Source: Chryseobacterium sp. SSA4.19 (GTDB taxonomy: Bacteria > Bacteroidota > Bacteroidia > Flavobacteriales > Weeksellaceae). Taken from it: DNA of 64,000 nt. The notes under the pieces were generated by a model that searched no databases, had not been told where the DNA came from, and saw only the letters and a program-made list of their open reading frames with translations. Position 1 is the stretch's first letter. The number at the start of each line of letters is the position of its first letter. The stretch spans positions 42,855-106,854 of the forward strand of contig NZ_JAKVIP010000005.1 of NCBI RefSeq assembly GCF_022601875.1. The letters run 5' to 3'. A program made the position numbers and the translations under genes. Below, one piece after another: positions 53,620 through 63,244 of this stretch.

Positions 53620-54822
53620 TTATCGGTCACATGAAATATATTCTGTGGCCAGTTTATTTTTATCAGGCTGCTGTGAACTGTATTTGTTTTTATACCAGAA
53701 TGCGATAATTAATCCAAGAAAAGTCATTCCGACACCTACCAGCGAGGGATAATTATAAGAATAGCCTTTTTCTAAAGGAATTCCCCCGAAAAAGGCACCC
53801 ATCGCATTAGCAATATTAAAAGCAGCCTGCATAAAAGCAGCTGCCATCATTTCACTTTTCGGAGCGGCTTTCATCATCATGATATTAATCGGAGCAGCTA
53901 CAGACATGGATAAGGCACCGCAGATAAACGTCAGGACCAATGAAACCGCCTGGTATTCTGAAAAGAAAAACACTCCCGCCAAGGACATCATCATTAAAGA
54001 CATCAGCAACACACATGTTTTTTCCGGACTCAATCGGTCTGACAGATAACCGCCAGCGAGATTTCCTACCACCATTCCAGCTCCGGCAAGAATCATAACA
54101 TAAGCCATGCTGCTCTCTTTTATTCCTGAAACCACTGTCATAAGCGGAGTAATATAACTGAACCAGGTAAAAAGTCCTCCGAAACCGATGGCCGTGATCA
54201 TTAAAACCATCCAGGCCTGTTTTCCTTTAAGGAATTTCAACTCTTCCATAAAATGGGTATCCTTATTGGTTTCCAATACAGGGAGCCAAAGTTTTAGAAA
54301 TAGCAACGCCAGCAATCCGATGACTGAAACAATAGCAAAATACCACCTCCAGTGGAAAGTATGCCCGATATATGTGACCAAAGGAACCATGGCCAGATTG
54401 GCAACAGTAAGACCCGTAAACATGAGGGAGATATAAAATGCTGCTTTTCCTTTCGCTGCCATTCTGGTAGCAACTACCGTTCCTACTCCGAAAAAAGCGC
54501 CGTGCGGAAGCCCTGACAGAAAACGGATAATCATCATGATCGTATAATCCGGAGCTATAGCAGACAATGCATTAAAAAAAGTAAAGATAACCATCAAGGC
54601 CATTAAAACCTTTTTGGGCGGAAACTTTACGGAATATCCTATTAACAGCGGTGCACCAACCACGACTCCGAAAGCATAGGCAGAGATCAAATGTCCTGCT
54701 TCAGGGATATTGATGTTCAGGCTTTTCGCCATATCAGGCAACAGGCCCATAATCGTAAACTCCGTAGTTCCGATTCCCAAACCACCGATCGCCAGCGGAA
54801 TGATTCTTTTATCAATCTTCAT
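53620..54822 (-). CDS. Major facilitator superfamily transporter (DHA1-like)
   Basis: The 400-residue protein has about 12 membrane helices with the MFS motif GGYLSDRLSPEKT between helices 8 and 9 (cytoplasmic loop), and GLGIGTTEFTIMGLLPDMA in the first helix, typical of AraJ/YdhP-type drug or sugar efflux transporters. The substrate is unknown. It converges with the STAS gene. Confidence 0.9.
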   Translation of the reverse strand: MKIDKRIIPLAIGGLGIGTTEFTIMGLLPDMAKSLNINIPEAGHLISAYAFGVVVGAPLLIGYSVKFPPKKVLMALMVIFTFFNALSAIAPDYTIMMIIRFLSGLPHGAFFGVGTVVATRMAAKGKAAFYISLMFTGLTVANLAMVPLVTYIGHTFHWRWYFAIVSVIGLLALLFLKLWLPVLETNKDTHFMEELKFLKGKQAWMVLMITAIGFGGLFTWFSYITPLMTVVSGIKESSMAYVMILAGAGMVVGNLAGGYLSDRLSPEKTCVLLMSLMMMSLAGVFFFSEYQAVSLVLTFICGALSMSVAAPINIMMMKAAPKSEMMAAAFMQAAFNIANAMGAFFGGIPLEKGYSYNYPSLVGVGMTFLGLIIAFWYKNKYSSQQPDKNKLATEYISCDR

Positions 54823-54970
54823 TATTTACCTTTTATATTGATTATGTTAGGGAAAACAAAAGTCCCATATATTAAAATGCAAAATTCGATAGAGATTATC
54901 ACTTCTGCATGAACCAAAATGATATAAACCGGTTCTATATTAACTTCTCTGTCACATTATTACATCAGCA

Positions 54971-54999
54971 TTAAAAAATCGCTCCGTCTGAAGCGATTT
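54971..54999 (-). terminator. Terminator of lipA
   Basis: AAATCGCT and AGCGATTT form an 8-bp stem with an 8-nt loop; T residues follow on the minus strand. Confidence 0.75.
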
Positions 55000-55004
55000 G
55001 TATT

Positions 55005-55871
55005 TTAGTGGATATGTTTTTCTGCGTGGTAAGAACTCCTTACCAAGGGCGAGCTTTCCACATGCCGGAATCCCAGGTTTCTTGCAAAATCACCGAATTC
55101 ATCAAACTCTTCAGGAGTAATGAATTTTTTTACCGGTAAGTGTTTTTTGGTAGGCTGTAAATACTGTCCTAAGGTAATCACATCCACATTGGCATTTCTG
55201 ATGTCTTCAATCGTCTGGAACACTTCATCCTTTGTTTCGCCCAGCCCCAGCATGACACCTGTTTTTGTTCTGCGTTGTCCGGCTTCTTTCAGGTATCTTA
55301 AAACCTCAAGGCTTCTTTCATATTTTGCCTGGATCCTTACTTCTCTTGTTAAACGTTTTACCGTCTCCATATTATGGGAAATTACTTCCGGAGCAACCTC
55401 TACCATTCTGTCAAGATGTTTTTTAATTCCCTGAAAATCAGGAATTAATGTTTCTATGGTAGTTCCAGGAGAAATTCTTCTTACGGCGTTCACTGTTTCG
55501 CCCCAAAGTATAGATCCCATATCTTTCAGGTCATCACGGTCTACGGATGTTAAAACGGCATGTTTAATCTTCATTAATTTGATAGAACGGGCCACTTTTT
55601 CAGGCTCATCCCAGTTCACATCAAGCGGTTTTCCGGTTTTTACCCCGCAAAACCCACAGCTTCTTGTGCAGATGTTCCCTAAAATCATGAATGTTGCCGT
55701 ACCTTCTCCCCAACATTCACCCATATTCGGGCAGCTTCCGCTCTGACAAATGGTATTTAATTTATATTTATCGACCAAAGTCCGCAATTCTCTGTAATTT
55801 TTTCCGGTAGGAAGTTTTACACGAATCCATTTTGGCTTCTGAACGGTGGTATCCTGAACTAGATTCTCCAT
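55005..55871 (-). CDS. lipA: Lipoyl synthase LipA
   Basis: The 288-residue radical SAM enzyme carries the auxiliary cluster motif [12 protein letters not shown] (about 42-53) and the SAM cluster motif [10 protein letters not shown] (about 68-77), with the C-terminal [14 protein letters not shown]. It inserts sulfur into octanoyl groups to make lipoate. A full-consensus promoter precedes it. Confidence 0.97.
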   Translation of the reverse strand: MENLVQDTTVQKPKWIRVKLPTGKNYRELRTLVDKYKLNTICQSGSCPNMGECWGEGTATFMILGNICTRSCGFCGVKTGKPLDVNWDEPEKVARSIKLMKIKHAVLTSVDRDDLKDMGSILWGETVNAVRRISPGTTIETLIPDFQGIKKHLDRMVEVAPEVISHNMETVKRLTREVRIQAKYERSLEVLRYLKEAGQRRTKTGVMLGLGETKDEVFQTIEDIRNANVDVITLGQYLQPTKKHLPVKKFITPEEFDEFGDFARNLGFRHVESSPLVRSSYHAEKHIH

Positions 55872-55891
55872 TTATTTTTCAAATTGAGGGT

Positions 55892-55920
55892 CAAAGTTAG
55901 TGAATTTTTTATCGAAACAA
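55892..55920 (-). promoter_or_regulatory. lipA promoter
   Basis: On the minus strand TTG (55920-55918) and TAACTTTG (55899-55892), separated by 18 bp, fit the Bacteroidota -33/-7 consensus. The ATG follows 20 nt later. Confidence 0.75.
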
Positions 55921-55980
55921 TCAAAGAGAAAGATTGATGAAACAGATAATTTTGTAATTTTAAATGATTAAAATATTATT

Positions 55981-56613
55981 ATGAAAATTCCTTTTTGCTT
56001 CATGTTCGCCATTTGCAGTATTGTTTGTTTTGCCCAAAGTGAATTTCAGCCGAAAGATTCTGAAATACTTCAAACGGTTGACGGTGACCTTGACGGAGAT
56101 AAAGTTCCTGAAAAAGTCATTATTTATACTACCGGAGATACTACTGATATGGGAAATATCCGTGAAATTCAGATTTTGAAAAAAGCAGGAAACAAATGGA
56201 AAATTCTGGAAAAATCAAGAAATGCGGTTCTGGAAAGTAATGCAGGAGGTATGATGGGCGACCCTTATCAGAATACCGAAATCAAAAACGGAATACTGAT
56301 GATTACACAAGCCGGAGGAAGCAGCTGGAAATGGGGCTATACTGACAAATACAGGTTTCAGAACGGCAGGTTTGAGATGATCGGTTATGAATCTACTTAC
56401 GGAAAGCCGGAGGAATATTTTTCAAACGTTGATTTTAATCTTTCGACAGGACAGCTTAATTTTGAAAAAGAAGTGGAAAATACTGCAGAATACGGAAAAT
56501 CCAAAAAGGAAACATATACAAAAAAAGGCTTGAAAATCAATCTTCAGAACAGAAACCAAAAACAGCAAAGGAAAATTATCCTTCCCAAAACAAAGGAAGA
56601 GGTTTACTATTAA
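55981..56613 (+). CDS. Secreted protein of unknown function
   Basis: The 210-residue protein has a signal peptide (about 1-19) and the segment DGDLDGDKVPEKVIIY (about 35-50), like the calcium-binding loops of FG-GAP or VCBS-type domains. The C-terminus is very basic. No family is recognised. It diverges from lipA. Confidence 0.65.
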   Translation: MKIPFCFMFAICSIVCFAQSEFQPKDSEILQTVDGDLDGDKVPEKVIIYTTGDTTDMGNIREIQILKKAGNKWKILEKSRNAVLESNAGGMMGDPYQNTEIKNGILMITQAGGSSWKWGYTDKYRFQNGRFEMIGYESTYGKPEEYFSNVDFNLSTGQLNFEKEVENTAEYGKSKKETYTKKGLKINLQNRNQKQQRKIILPKTKEEVYY

Positions 56614-56645
56614 TTTTTAACAGGCGTAATTAAGTATGTAAATAA

Positions 56646-57206
56646 TCAATTATCTTCAAACCCGTTATTCTTTAACAGTTCGGCAAGCACCTTTTTTGCA
56701 CGCATTACCCTTACTTTGGTATTGGCAACAGAAATTCCCAATTCTTCTGCGATTTCCTTAATGCTCTTCTCTTCAAAAAACCTCAGTTTAATAATGTCCT
56801 GATAATTGGCATCCAGGGATTCAATGGTTTTGATAATTTTTTTTTGTTCCTCATCAGAGATCATAAGCTCCTCAGGAGATTTGGCATACTGGTTTTTCAC
56901 CTCTTCCAGGTTTTCAGTAGGATCCTGATTCTCCCTGCTCTTCCTTCTCCAGAAATCAATAATGGTATTCTGGGCAATGGTTAAAACCCAGGTCTTAAAT
57001 TGAAAATGAGGATCATACATATCCAGCTTGGAAAGTACTTTTGAAAAAACATTCACTGTAATTTCATCGGCATCGTTCTCATCATGAACTTTTTTCATGA
57101 CAAAAGCAAAGACATCCACCCAAAAAATATTGATGAGCTTAGTCTGGGCTTTCTGGTCTTTGGATTTCGCCTTACCGATAAGCAGGAATAATTGTTCGTC
57201 GTTCAT
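56646..57206 (-). CDS. ECF-type RNA polymerase sigma factor
   Basis: About 186 residues from the ATG at 57206 (a TTG-started extension reads through the promoter). Region 2 has FQFKTWVLTIAQNTIIDFWRRK (split over about 65-90) and region 4 has LRFFEEKSIKEIAEELGISVANTKVRVMRAKK (about 140-172). No anti-sigma gene follows. A -7 box ends 6 nt before the ATG. Confidence 0.9.
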   Translation of the reverse strand: MNDEQLFLLIGKAKSKDQKAQTKLINIFWVDVFAFVMKKVHDENDADEITVNVFSKVLSKLDMYDPHFQFKTWVLTIAQNTIIDFWRRKSRENQDPTENLEEVKNQYAKSPEELMISDEEQKKIIKTIESLDANYQDIIKLRFFEEKSIKEIAEELGISVANTKVRVMRAKKVLAELLKNNGFEDN

Positions 57207-57212
57207 TAGAAA

Positions 57213-57220
57213 CAAATATA
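57213..57220 (-). promoter_or_regulatory. -7 box of the sigma factor gene, 6 nt from the ATG
   Basis: TATATTTG on the minus strand. The leader would be 0-2 nt. Confidence 0.55.
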
Positions 57221-57382
57221 ACAGATTTGCTCGGAATCCGCAAAATGCGACTATGCCGATTGCAGGTTAATTTTCCGCTGAAAAAATGTGAGTGCCAAAA
57301 CTTGTAGATTATCAACCTTCACACTTTAAATGTTCCTGTTCCCACCCTTTAACTTTCCCGTCTGCTTTCCCACTGAATTTAT

Positions 57383-57390
57383 TATCTTTG
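57383..57390 (+). promoter_or_regulatory. -7 box of tyrS
   Basis: TATCTTTG matches TAnnTTTG, 27 nt before the ATG. Confidence 0.6.
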
Positions 57391-57417
57391 CACCGTATAA
57401 TTTAAAGAAAAATATCA

Positions 57418-58713
57418 ATGAATTCCTTTATAGAAGAACTGAAATGGCGTGGTCTTTTTGCCGATATGATGCCGGGAACCGATGAACAACTGAACAAAGA
57501 GGTAACTACTGCGTATATCGGATTTGATCCTACTGCTGATTCTTTACATATCGGAAGTCTTATCCAGATCAAAATTCTGGCCCATTTTCAGCGTCATGGA
57601 CACAAGCCTGTCGCTTTGGTAGGCGGGGCTACGGGAATGATCGGTGATCCTTCGGGAAAATCTGCAGAAAGAAACCTGTTGGATGAAGAAACGCTTTTAC
57701 ATTATGTAGACTGCCTGAAAAACCAGCTTTCCAGATTCCTGGATTTTTCCGGAAATGAACCCAATAAAGCGGAACTGGTGAATAACTACGACTGGATGAA
57801 AAATATTTCTTTTCTTGATTTTGCTAAAAATGTAGGAAAGAACATTACCGTAAATTATATGATGGCAAAAGACTCGGTAAAGAAAAGATTTTCGGGGGAA
57901 AGCGGTGCCGACGGAATGAGCTTTACAGAATTTACCTACCAGCTGATTCAGGGCTACGACTTTCTTCATCTGTACCAGAACAATGATGTAAAACTTCAGA
58001 TGGGCGGTTCTGACCAATGGGGAAACATCACCACAGGCACGGAACTTATCCGGAGAAAAGCACGTGGGGAAGCATTTGCCTTAACGGTTCCTTTGATTAC
58101 GAAAGCTGACGGTTCTAAATTCGGAAAATCGGAAAGCGGAGAGAACTACTGGCTGGATAAAAAGAAAACCTCACCTTATAAGTTTTATCAGTTTTGGTTT
58201 AATGCTACGGATGCGGATGCGGAAAGATTTATTAAATTTTATACTTTTTTAAGCCAGGAGGAGATTGAAGCTTTGATTGCAGAGCATAAAACTGCTGAAC
58301 ACGAAAGAAAACTTCAGAAGAAACTTGCTGAAGAAGTGACGGTTTGGGTGCATGGCAGAGAAGAATATGAAAAAGCAGTGAAGGCCTCTGACATTCTTTT
58401 CGGAAAATCAACTGCTGAAGATCTGGTAAGCCTTGATGAAAATACTTTCCTGGAAGTTTTTGAAGGTGTTCCTCAAAAGGAAATTGCTAAAGCGGAAGTA
58501 TTGGGAATACCGATTGTTGATCTTCTTTCTGAGAAATCAGGTTTTCTGAAGTCTAAAAGTGAAGCTTCAAGAGAAATTAAAGGCAATTCTATTTCTGTGA
58601 ACAAACAAAAAGTGAATGATACTTTTACTGCAAATGAAACTGATCTTATTGACGGTACTTTCCTGCTGCTTCAAAAAGGCAAAAAAAGTTATTTTATTGT
58701 GAAAGTGCTCTAA
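57418..58713 (+). CDS. tyrS: Tyrosyl-tRNA synthetase
   Basis: The 431-residue class I synthetase has the HIGH-like motif HIGSL (about 41-45), the KFGKS motif ([11 protein letters not shown] at about 229-239) and a C-terminal S4-like RNA-binding domain (about 365-425; [21 protein letters not shown]). It charges tRNA-Tyr. A strong terminator follows. Confidence 0.97.
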   Translation: MNSFIEELKWRGLFADMMPGTDEQLNKEVTTAYIGFDPTADSLHIGSLIQIKILAHFQRHGHKPVALVGGATGMIGDPSGKSAERNLLDEETLLHYVDCLKNQLSRFLDFSGNEPNKAELVNNYDWMKNISFLDFAKNVGKNITVNYMMAKDSVKKRFSGESGADGMSFTEFTYQLIQGYDFLHLYQNNDVKLQMGGSDQWGNITTGTELIRRKARGEAFALTVPLITKADGSKFGKSESGENYWLDKKKTSPYKFYQFWFNATDADAERFIKFYTFLSQEEIEALIAEHKTAEHERKLQKKLAEEVTVWVHGREEYEKAVKASDILFGKSTAEDLVSLDENTFLEVFEGVPQKEIAKAEVLGIPIVDLLSEKSGFLKSKSEASREIKGNSISVNKQKVNDTFTANETDLIDGTFLLLQKGKKSYFIVKVL

Positions 58714-58740
58714 ATCGATCTGAATTGATACAAAACAACA

Positions 58741-58777
58741 GGGCGCGAAATTAAAAATTTCGCGCCCTATATTTTTC
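58741..58777 (+). terminator. Terminator of tyrS
   Basis: A 12-bp stem (GGGCGCGAAATT with AATTTCGCGCCC), an AAA loop and a T-run. Confidence 0.93.
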
Positions 58778-58793
58778 TTAGTGTAGAAACGAA

Positions 58794-58817
58794 AAAGACT
58801 GTCAGATGACAGTCTTT
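58794..58817 (-). terminator. Terminator of the lipoprotein gene
   Basis: A 10-bp stem (AAAGACTGTC with GACAGTCTTT) with an AGAT loop; T residues follow on the minus strand. Confidence 0.85.
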
Positions 58818-58840
58818 GATTTATATAAGTAAAATATATT

Positions 58841-59296
58841 TTATAATTCAAGAAAGCTATAGAACGTAGATAAGTTCTTCTCTCCCGACCCTATTACTTT
58901 TTTTGTCTTTGCAATTTCTCCATCCACCCAGATGTTAATAATTAATTCTGAATCTGAATACGGAAGAACCGCATTGGCTGCAAGATTCAATTGAGCCTGG
59001 CTTGAGTTTACAAACTGCTCACCGGATGTCCATGTAGTGCCGGTTGGATTAAACGTTGTACTCGGGCTGGTTCCTATCTGAGTAACTACTGTCTTAAAAT
59101 TCGCTGGAGGAGGCGTTGACGGAGGCGTACTTGGACCTTTTACATTTATTTTTGCTTCAAACATTACAATATGATCTGTAAATTGATCCTCATCATCGTC
59201 ATCTTTACAGGAATTGACTACTGAAATTACAGAAAATAGTACCGCGAATAAAAAAGAAAGTCTTAATAAACTTTTTGATTTGTAAAATTGCTTCAT
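58841..59296 (-). CDS. Lipoprotein with acidic surface-export-like signal
   Basis: The 151-residue protein has a signal, a Cys after VNS (about residue 30) and the acidic string KDDDDED right after it. This resembles the lipoprotein export signal of Flavobacteriia that sends lipoproteins to the cell surface. A Pro-rich stretch (about 55-65) and a beta-rich domain follow. Its function is unknown. Confidence 0.65.
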   Translation of the reverse strand: MKQFYKSKSLLRLSFLFAVLFSVISVVNSCKDDDDEDQFTDHIVMFEAKINVKGPSTPPSTPPPANFKTVVTQIGTSPSTTFNPTGTTWTSGEQFVNSSQAQLNLAANAVLPYSDSELIINIWVDGEIAKTKKVIGSGEKNLSTFYSFLEL

Positions 59297-59528
59297 TTCT
59301 CCAAATAGATTTTTAATGTTTCAAATATAGGTTTTTTATCAATATAAAAATACCTTTTATGAAAATTTTCCAATAAAGATTTCTAAATAATATCAAATTA
59401 ATAAATGTTTATAACGTAATTTTTATTCAAATATTGAATGACTTTTAACTGTTAAATTAGACATCTTGTCATCAGTTCTCAATTGGTCTCATTTTTACGT
59501 TATCTCACTAAAATAAATCATTATTAAT

Positions 59529-59536
59529 TATCTTTG
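59529..59536 (+). promoter_or_regulatory. -7 box of the esterase gene, 4 nt from the ATG
   Basis: TATCTTTG, 4 nt before the ATG at 59541: a leaderless layout. Confidence 0.6.
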
Positions 59537-59540
59537 CCTT

Positions 59541-60179
59541 ATGAATTTAGACTACATTGTAAGAGAACCTGAAAATATTACTCCTGATACTCCTATTCTT
59601 TTTATGCTTCACGGCTACGGAAGTAATGAGCAGGATCTTTTCAGTTTTAGAGAGACACTTCCTGAAGATTGGATTATCGTGAGTTTCAGAGCACCTAGAT
59701 CTACAGATTTTGAAGGCTTTTCCTGGTACGATATCAATTTTAACGATCCGGAAAAGTTTATCGATGTTTCACAGGCACAAGAATCATTGAACAGTGTTCT
59801 GGAAAGTATTTTAAAAATTATCAATCACTACGGGATTACCGAAGGCAAAACTCATCTTTGCGGCTTCAGCCAGGGTGGTATTTTATGTTATGCGCTTGCT
59901 TTACAATACCCTGAAATGTTTAATCTCGTAGCTTGCTTAAGCAGCTATCCGGAAGAAAAACTGTTAACTGATATTGTAAAAGACAAGAAAAAGCTTGAAA
60001 AGTTGCGTTTCTTTATTTCCCACGGGACAGATGATGCTGTAATACCTTTGGAATGGGGAAGAAAAGCGGCAGACCTGCTGTATGATCTCAGCTGCTATTT
60101 TACTTTCAGAGAATATATGAACGGACATGGAGTGAATCAGAAAAACTATATGGATCTGATGGATTTCTTTTCAAAATAA
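59541..60179 (+). CDS. Phospholipase/carboxylesterase-type alpha/beta hydrolase
   Basis: The 212-residue enzyme has LHGYGSNEQDL (oxyanion region, about 23-33), elbow CGFSQGG with Ser near residue 114, Asp in GTDDAVIP and His in MNGHGVN. It matches the same family as the MhqD-like protein, without adjoining dioxygenases. It is cytoplasmic. Confidence 0.88.
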   Translation: MNLDYIVREPENITPDTPILFMLHGYGSNEQDLFSFRETLPEDWIIVSFRAPRSTDFEGFSWYDINFNDPEKFIDVSQAQESLNSVLESILKIINHYGITEGKTHLCGFSQGGILCYALALQYPEMFNLVACLSSYPEEKLLTDIVKDKKKLEKLRFFISHGTDDAVIPLEWGRKAADLLYDLSCYFTFREYMNGHGVNQKNYMDLMDFFSK

Positions 60180-60349
60180 GGCTTTCTCTTAAAAATCCTT
60201 TGCTGAATTCATATTAAAAAAGCATTCTAAACCTTTTAAATTTTACGGAATACCAATACTTTTTCTGAGATTATTACAAAACCCATAAACATTCTGATAA
60301 TTAATAATGTTTTTTATTATGATAAAGATAAATTCTGTACATTCAATGT

Positions 60350-61675
60350 ATGAAAGCAGAACGGTATTTCTGGGTATTTTTCTTAGGCATTTTAGTCAGT
60401 GCCCAGAATTCTTTTGAAATCCGCAATGCTAAAAAAACGGTAATTCCCTTTAAGCTTATCAATAATTTAATTTTTATTCCTGTTAATGTCAACGGTGCAG
60501 ATCTTACTTTTTTACTGGATACAGGCGTTGCGGAAACCTCTATATTCAGTCTGGAAAATAAGGAACTAAAACTCACCAGCCTTGAAAAAATAAAATTCTC
60601 AGGATTGGGCGGAAATGCCAGCATTGACGGATTCCGTTCGGACCATAATGTTGGAAGAATCGGAAAAGATTATATCAATGATTCCATGACGCTTTTTATT
60701 ATTGTCGATCAGGATTTTAATATTTCTTCTCATGTAGGAATTCCGGTAAACGGAATTATCGGTTATCACTTTTTTAAAAATCATCCGGTAATAATCGATT
60801 ATGGAGCAAAAAAAATAACGGTGTACAACGATGAGACGCTTTTTAAGAAAAAAGTAAAAAATTATGAACAGTTCAGCATCAGCATTGAAAAAAACAAACC
60901 CTATATTTTTGCTGATGTAGAAATTACTCATGAAAAACAAAATTCAAAATTGCTTATTGATCTTGGAAACAGTGATCCGATATGGCTCTTCCCTGCCCTG
61001 ATTCCCGGCTTTACGTATAAACGGCCGTATATTGATGATTTTCTGGGCAGAGGGTTTAATGGCGATGTGTACGGTAAAAGGAGCAGGATCCATCATTTCT
61101 ATCTGGGGAAATTTAAATTTGAAAAACCGCTTACCGCAATGCCGGATGAATATTCTATTCAGCATGTCAACCAGGTCGAAAACAGGAGAGGCTCCATCGG
61201 CGGCGAGATCATCAGGCGTTTTACCATAGGTTTTGATTATGCCCGTCAGAAGATCTACTTAAAGAAAAACCGTAATTTTAACGATCCCTTTCATTTTAAT
61301 ATGAGCGGACTTGATTTTAAACAAGACGGTTTGGAATGGACAAAAGATATGGTAAGCCTTCCTGCAAAAAATAATACTGTAAATGGAGGTTCTGAGGTGA
61401 TTAACAACAGCCTACTTTATAATTTCGTATTAAAACCTGTCTTTTCTATTGCGGGAGTTCGGAAAGATTCACCAGGGGCAAGAGCCGGATTATTAAAAGA
61501 TGATAAACTGGTCAGCATTAATGGCAAGAAAACTGCAGATATGACTCTGCTGAAGATTATGGATCTGATGAAATCAGAAGAAGGCAGAAGAATAGAAATG
61601 CTTATTGAAAGAAAAAACAAACCCATGACCTTAAGCTTTATTCTGGAAGACCCGATCCCTTATGAAGAACAATAA
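60350..61675 (+). CDS. Retropepsin-like aspartic protease with PDZ domain
   Basis: The 441-residue secreted protein has a signal, two aspartic half-sites (LLDTGVAETSIF at about 53-64; LLIDLGNSDPIWL at about 202-214) and a C-terminal PDZ domain (KDSPGARAGLLKDDKLVSINGK). The first site has the full DTG, the second reads DLG. Many Bacteroidota have such proteins of unknown substrate. Its last codons overlap the next gene by 14 bp. Confidence 0.88.
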   Translation: MKAERYFWVFFLGILVSAQNSFEIRNAKKTVIPFKLINNLIFIPVNVNGADLTFLLDTGVAETSIFSLENKELKLTSLEKIKFSGLGGNASIDGFRSDHNVGRIGKDYINDSMTLFIIVDQDFNISSHVGIPVNGIIGYHFFKNHPVIIDYGAKKITVYNDETLFKKKVKNYEQFSISIEKNKPYIFADVEITHEKQNSKLLIDLGNSDPIWLFPALIPGFTYKRPYIDDFLGRGFNGDVYGKRSRIHHFYLGKFKFEKPLTAMPDEYSIQHVNQVENRRGSIGGEIIRRFTIGFDYARQKIYLKKNRNFNDPFHFNMSGLDFKQDGLEWTKDMVSLPAKNNTVNGGSEVINNSLLYNFVLKPVFSIAGVRKDSPGARAGLLKDDKLVSINGKKTADMTLLKIMDLMKSEEGRRIEMLIERKNKPMTLSFILEDPIPYEEQ

Positions 61676-62207
61676 TATGGATACAAACACCGAAGAAACA
61701 ACACTGGATAAAATCAGAACCCGGCCAAGATTCAAAATGTTTACTCACCTTACTAAAGAACAGTATGCTGAAAACCTTAAAACGTATCTTGCAGAACATA
61801 GAGATGAATTTTCCGGCAATATCAACAAGGAAATTGCCACCATCTGTGTAGAAACGCCGCATGAAGGATACTGGAAACCGAGACTATCACTAAGAATCGA
61901 AACAGAAGATGAAAAGACTGCGATTCTGGGTATTTTCGGACCGAGTTCCGCAGTCTGGACATTTTTTATGTTTCTGTATTTTTCTTTTTCGATCCTGTGG
62001 ATGGTCTTTTTTTCAATGTACTATGTGGAAAAACAAATTAAGAGCACTGAATTTCCTTGGGCACTCAATGCATCATTTGTTATGCTGTTCTGTATTTTAC
62101 TTACCTATGCAGCTGCACGATTCGGGCAGCACAAGAGTAAAGATGAAATGATGAAGCTCAGAAAGTTTGCCGAGGAATCTACTTTACAGTTTGAGAAGAC
62201 AAATTAA
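61662..62207 (+). CDS. Membrane protein of unknown function
   Basis: A 181-residue protein with an N-terminal soluble part (1-100) and two membrane helices (about 104-126 and 138-156), then a basic tail. No family is recognised. It overlaps the protease gene by 14 bp, so the two are co-transcribed. An ATG five codons downstream (61677), just past the protease stop, is also possible. Confidence 0.65.
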   Translation: MKNNNMDTNTEETTLDKIRTRPRFKMFTHLTKEQYAENLKTYLAEHRDEFSGNINKEIATICVETPHEGYWKPRLSLRIETEDEKTAILGIFGPSSAVWTFFMFLYFSFSILWMVFFSMYYVEKQIKSTEFPWALNASFVMLFCILLTYAAARFGQHKSKDEMMKLRKFAEESTLQFEKTN

Positions 62208-63244
62208 GGTTCCTCTGTTTTCGGATTTTGCGGCATCTGCTCCAATTGGGCTTTTGCCGCTCTGATAGAATCAACCACTTTTTCCCTGTTATCCTGTTCC
62301 TTCAATATCTTTTCAATATTAGGCTGAATCATCTTGGTCATTTCTTCCACAGAAATGTTGTTTGCTGTAGGATCATTCAATAATTTCCTCCAAGGCTTTC
62401 TCCCGCCCCACTTATAATCTCCGTAAACCAACACAGGAGTTCCCTTCGCTTTGGTTGTAGCTCCTCCTGGATTAAGTACCCATGTATCCGCATATCCATA
62501 CAGCCATTTGGCATCGTTCATCAGAAGACGTAAACATGAGTGTGAAGCCGGATATCCCGGTAACTCATACTGGTGCCATCCGATCCCATCCAGATTGAAA
62601 ATATTAAAATTGTAAGGTAATTTCCACTCACTGCTTACCGTAGAAATGGCCAATTGTTTCTTCCAGTTGGCAAATGTTAAGCCTGTTCTGGTCTTAGCTG
62701 TTTTCTTACCCATACTGGTAGGACCCCACTTTACCAGAGTCCCATTTGAATAGACACCATAGGCCTGAATAGGATAAGAAAAAACCACAAATTTTTTCAC
62801 AGGGCTCAACACATCGATCTGCATGGGAAAAGGAGAATATTCCATGAGAGTCGTATCTATTTTTGCCGGTACCACTAATGTATCGGCATTGCGTTTATTT
62901 TTTGAATCCAGCCTGTTTAAAGCCAAGATTGCATAACGTTCTTTTTCAGAATATTTTTTATTAAAAACGGAAAATAAAGAATCTTTCATTTTTTTATCCT
63001 TCGGAAAGATGAAGGCGTTGTAAAAACCGTCTTCCTGCATAGCCGGAGGCAATGATTCTTTCTGGACTACAGAATCTCTTTTTACGGTCACCGAATCTTT
63101 TTCAGCATCTGAATTTTCTGTAACTGAAGAAGCGGCATCATTAATTTTATTGCCGGCTTTCTCTGTTTCTTTTTTACAGGAAGCCAGCATTAGGGCCATA
63201 CATAACGTGAATAAGAATGATTTTTTTAAAGATATTTTTTTCAT
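62204..63244 (-). CDS. L,D-transpeptidase (YkuD-type) lipoprotein
   Basis: The 346-residue protein has a signal with Cys in LASC (about residue 23), a linker rich in Ser/Asp, and the YkuD catalytic domain with SHSCLRLLMNDAKWLYGY (about 225-242) and Cys near residue 228. It forms 3-3 peptidoglycan cross-links or attaches proteins to the wall. The transpeptidase-type pseudogene at 21414-22064 is a different subfamily. Its 3' end overlaps that of the preceding membrane gene by 4 bp. Confidence 0.88.
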   Translation of the reverse strand: MKKISLKKSFLFTLCMALMLASCKKETEKAGNKINDAASSVTENSDAEKDSVTVKRDSVVQKESLPPAMQEDGFYNAFIFPKDKKMKDSLFSVFNKKYSEKERYAILALNRLDSKNKRNADTLVVPAKIDTTLMEYSPFPMQIDVLSPVKKFVVFSYPIQAYGVYSNGTLVKWGPTSMGKKTAKTRTGLTFANWKKQLAISTVSSEWKLPYNFNIFNLDGIGWHQYELPGYPASHSCLRLLMNDAKWLYGYADTWVLNPGGATTKAKGTPVLVYGDYKWGGRKPWRKLLNDPTANNISVEEMTKMIQPNIEKILKEQDNREKVVDSIRAAKAQLEQMPQNPKTEEP

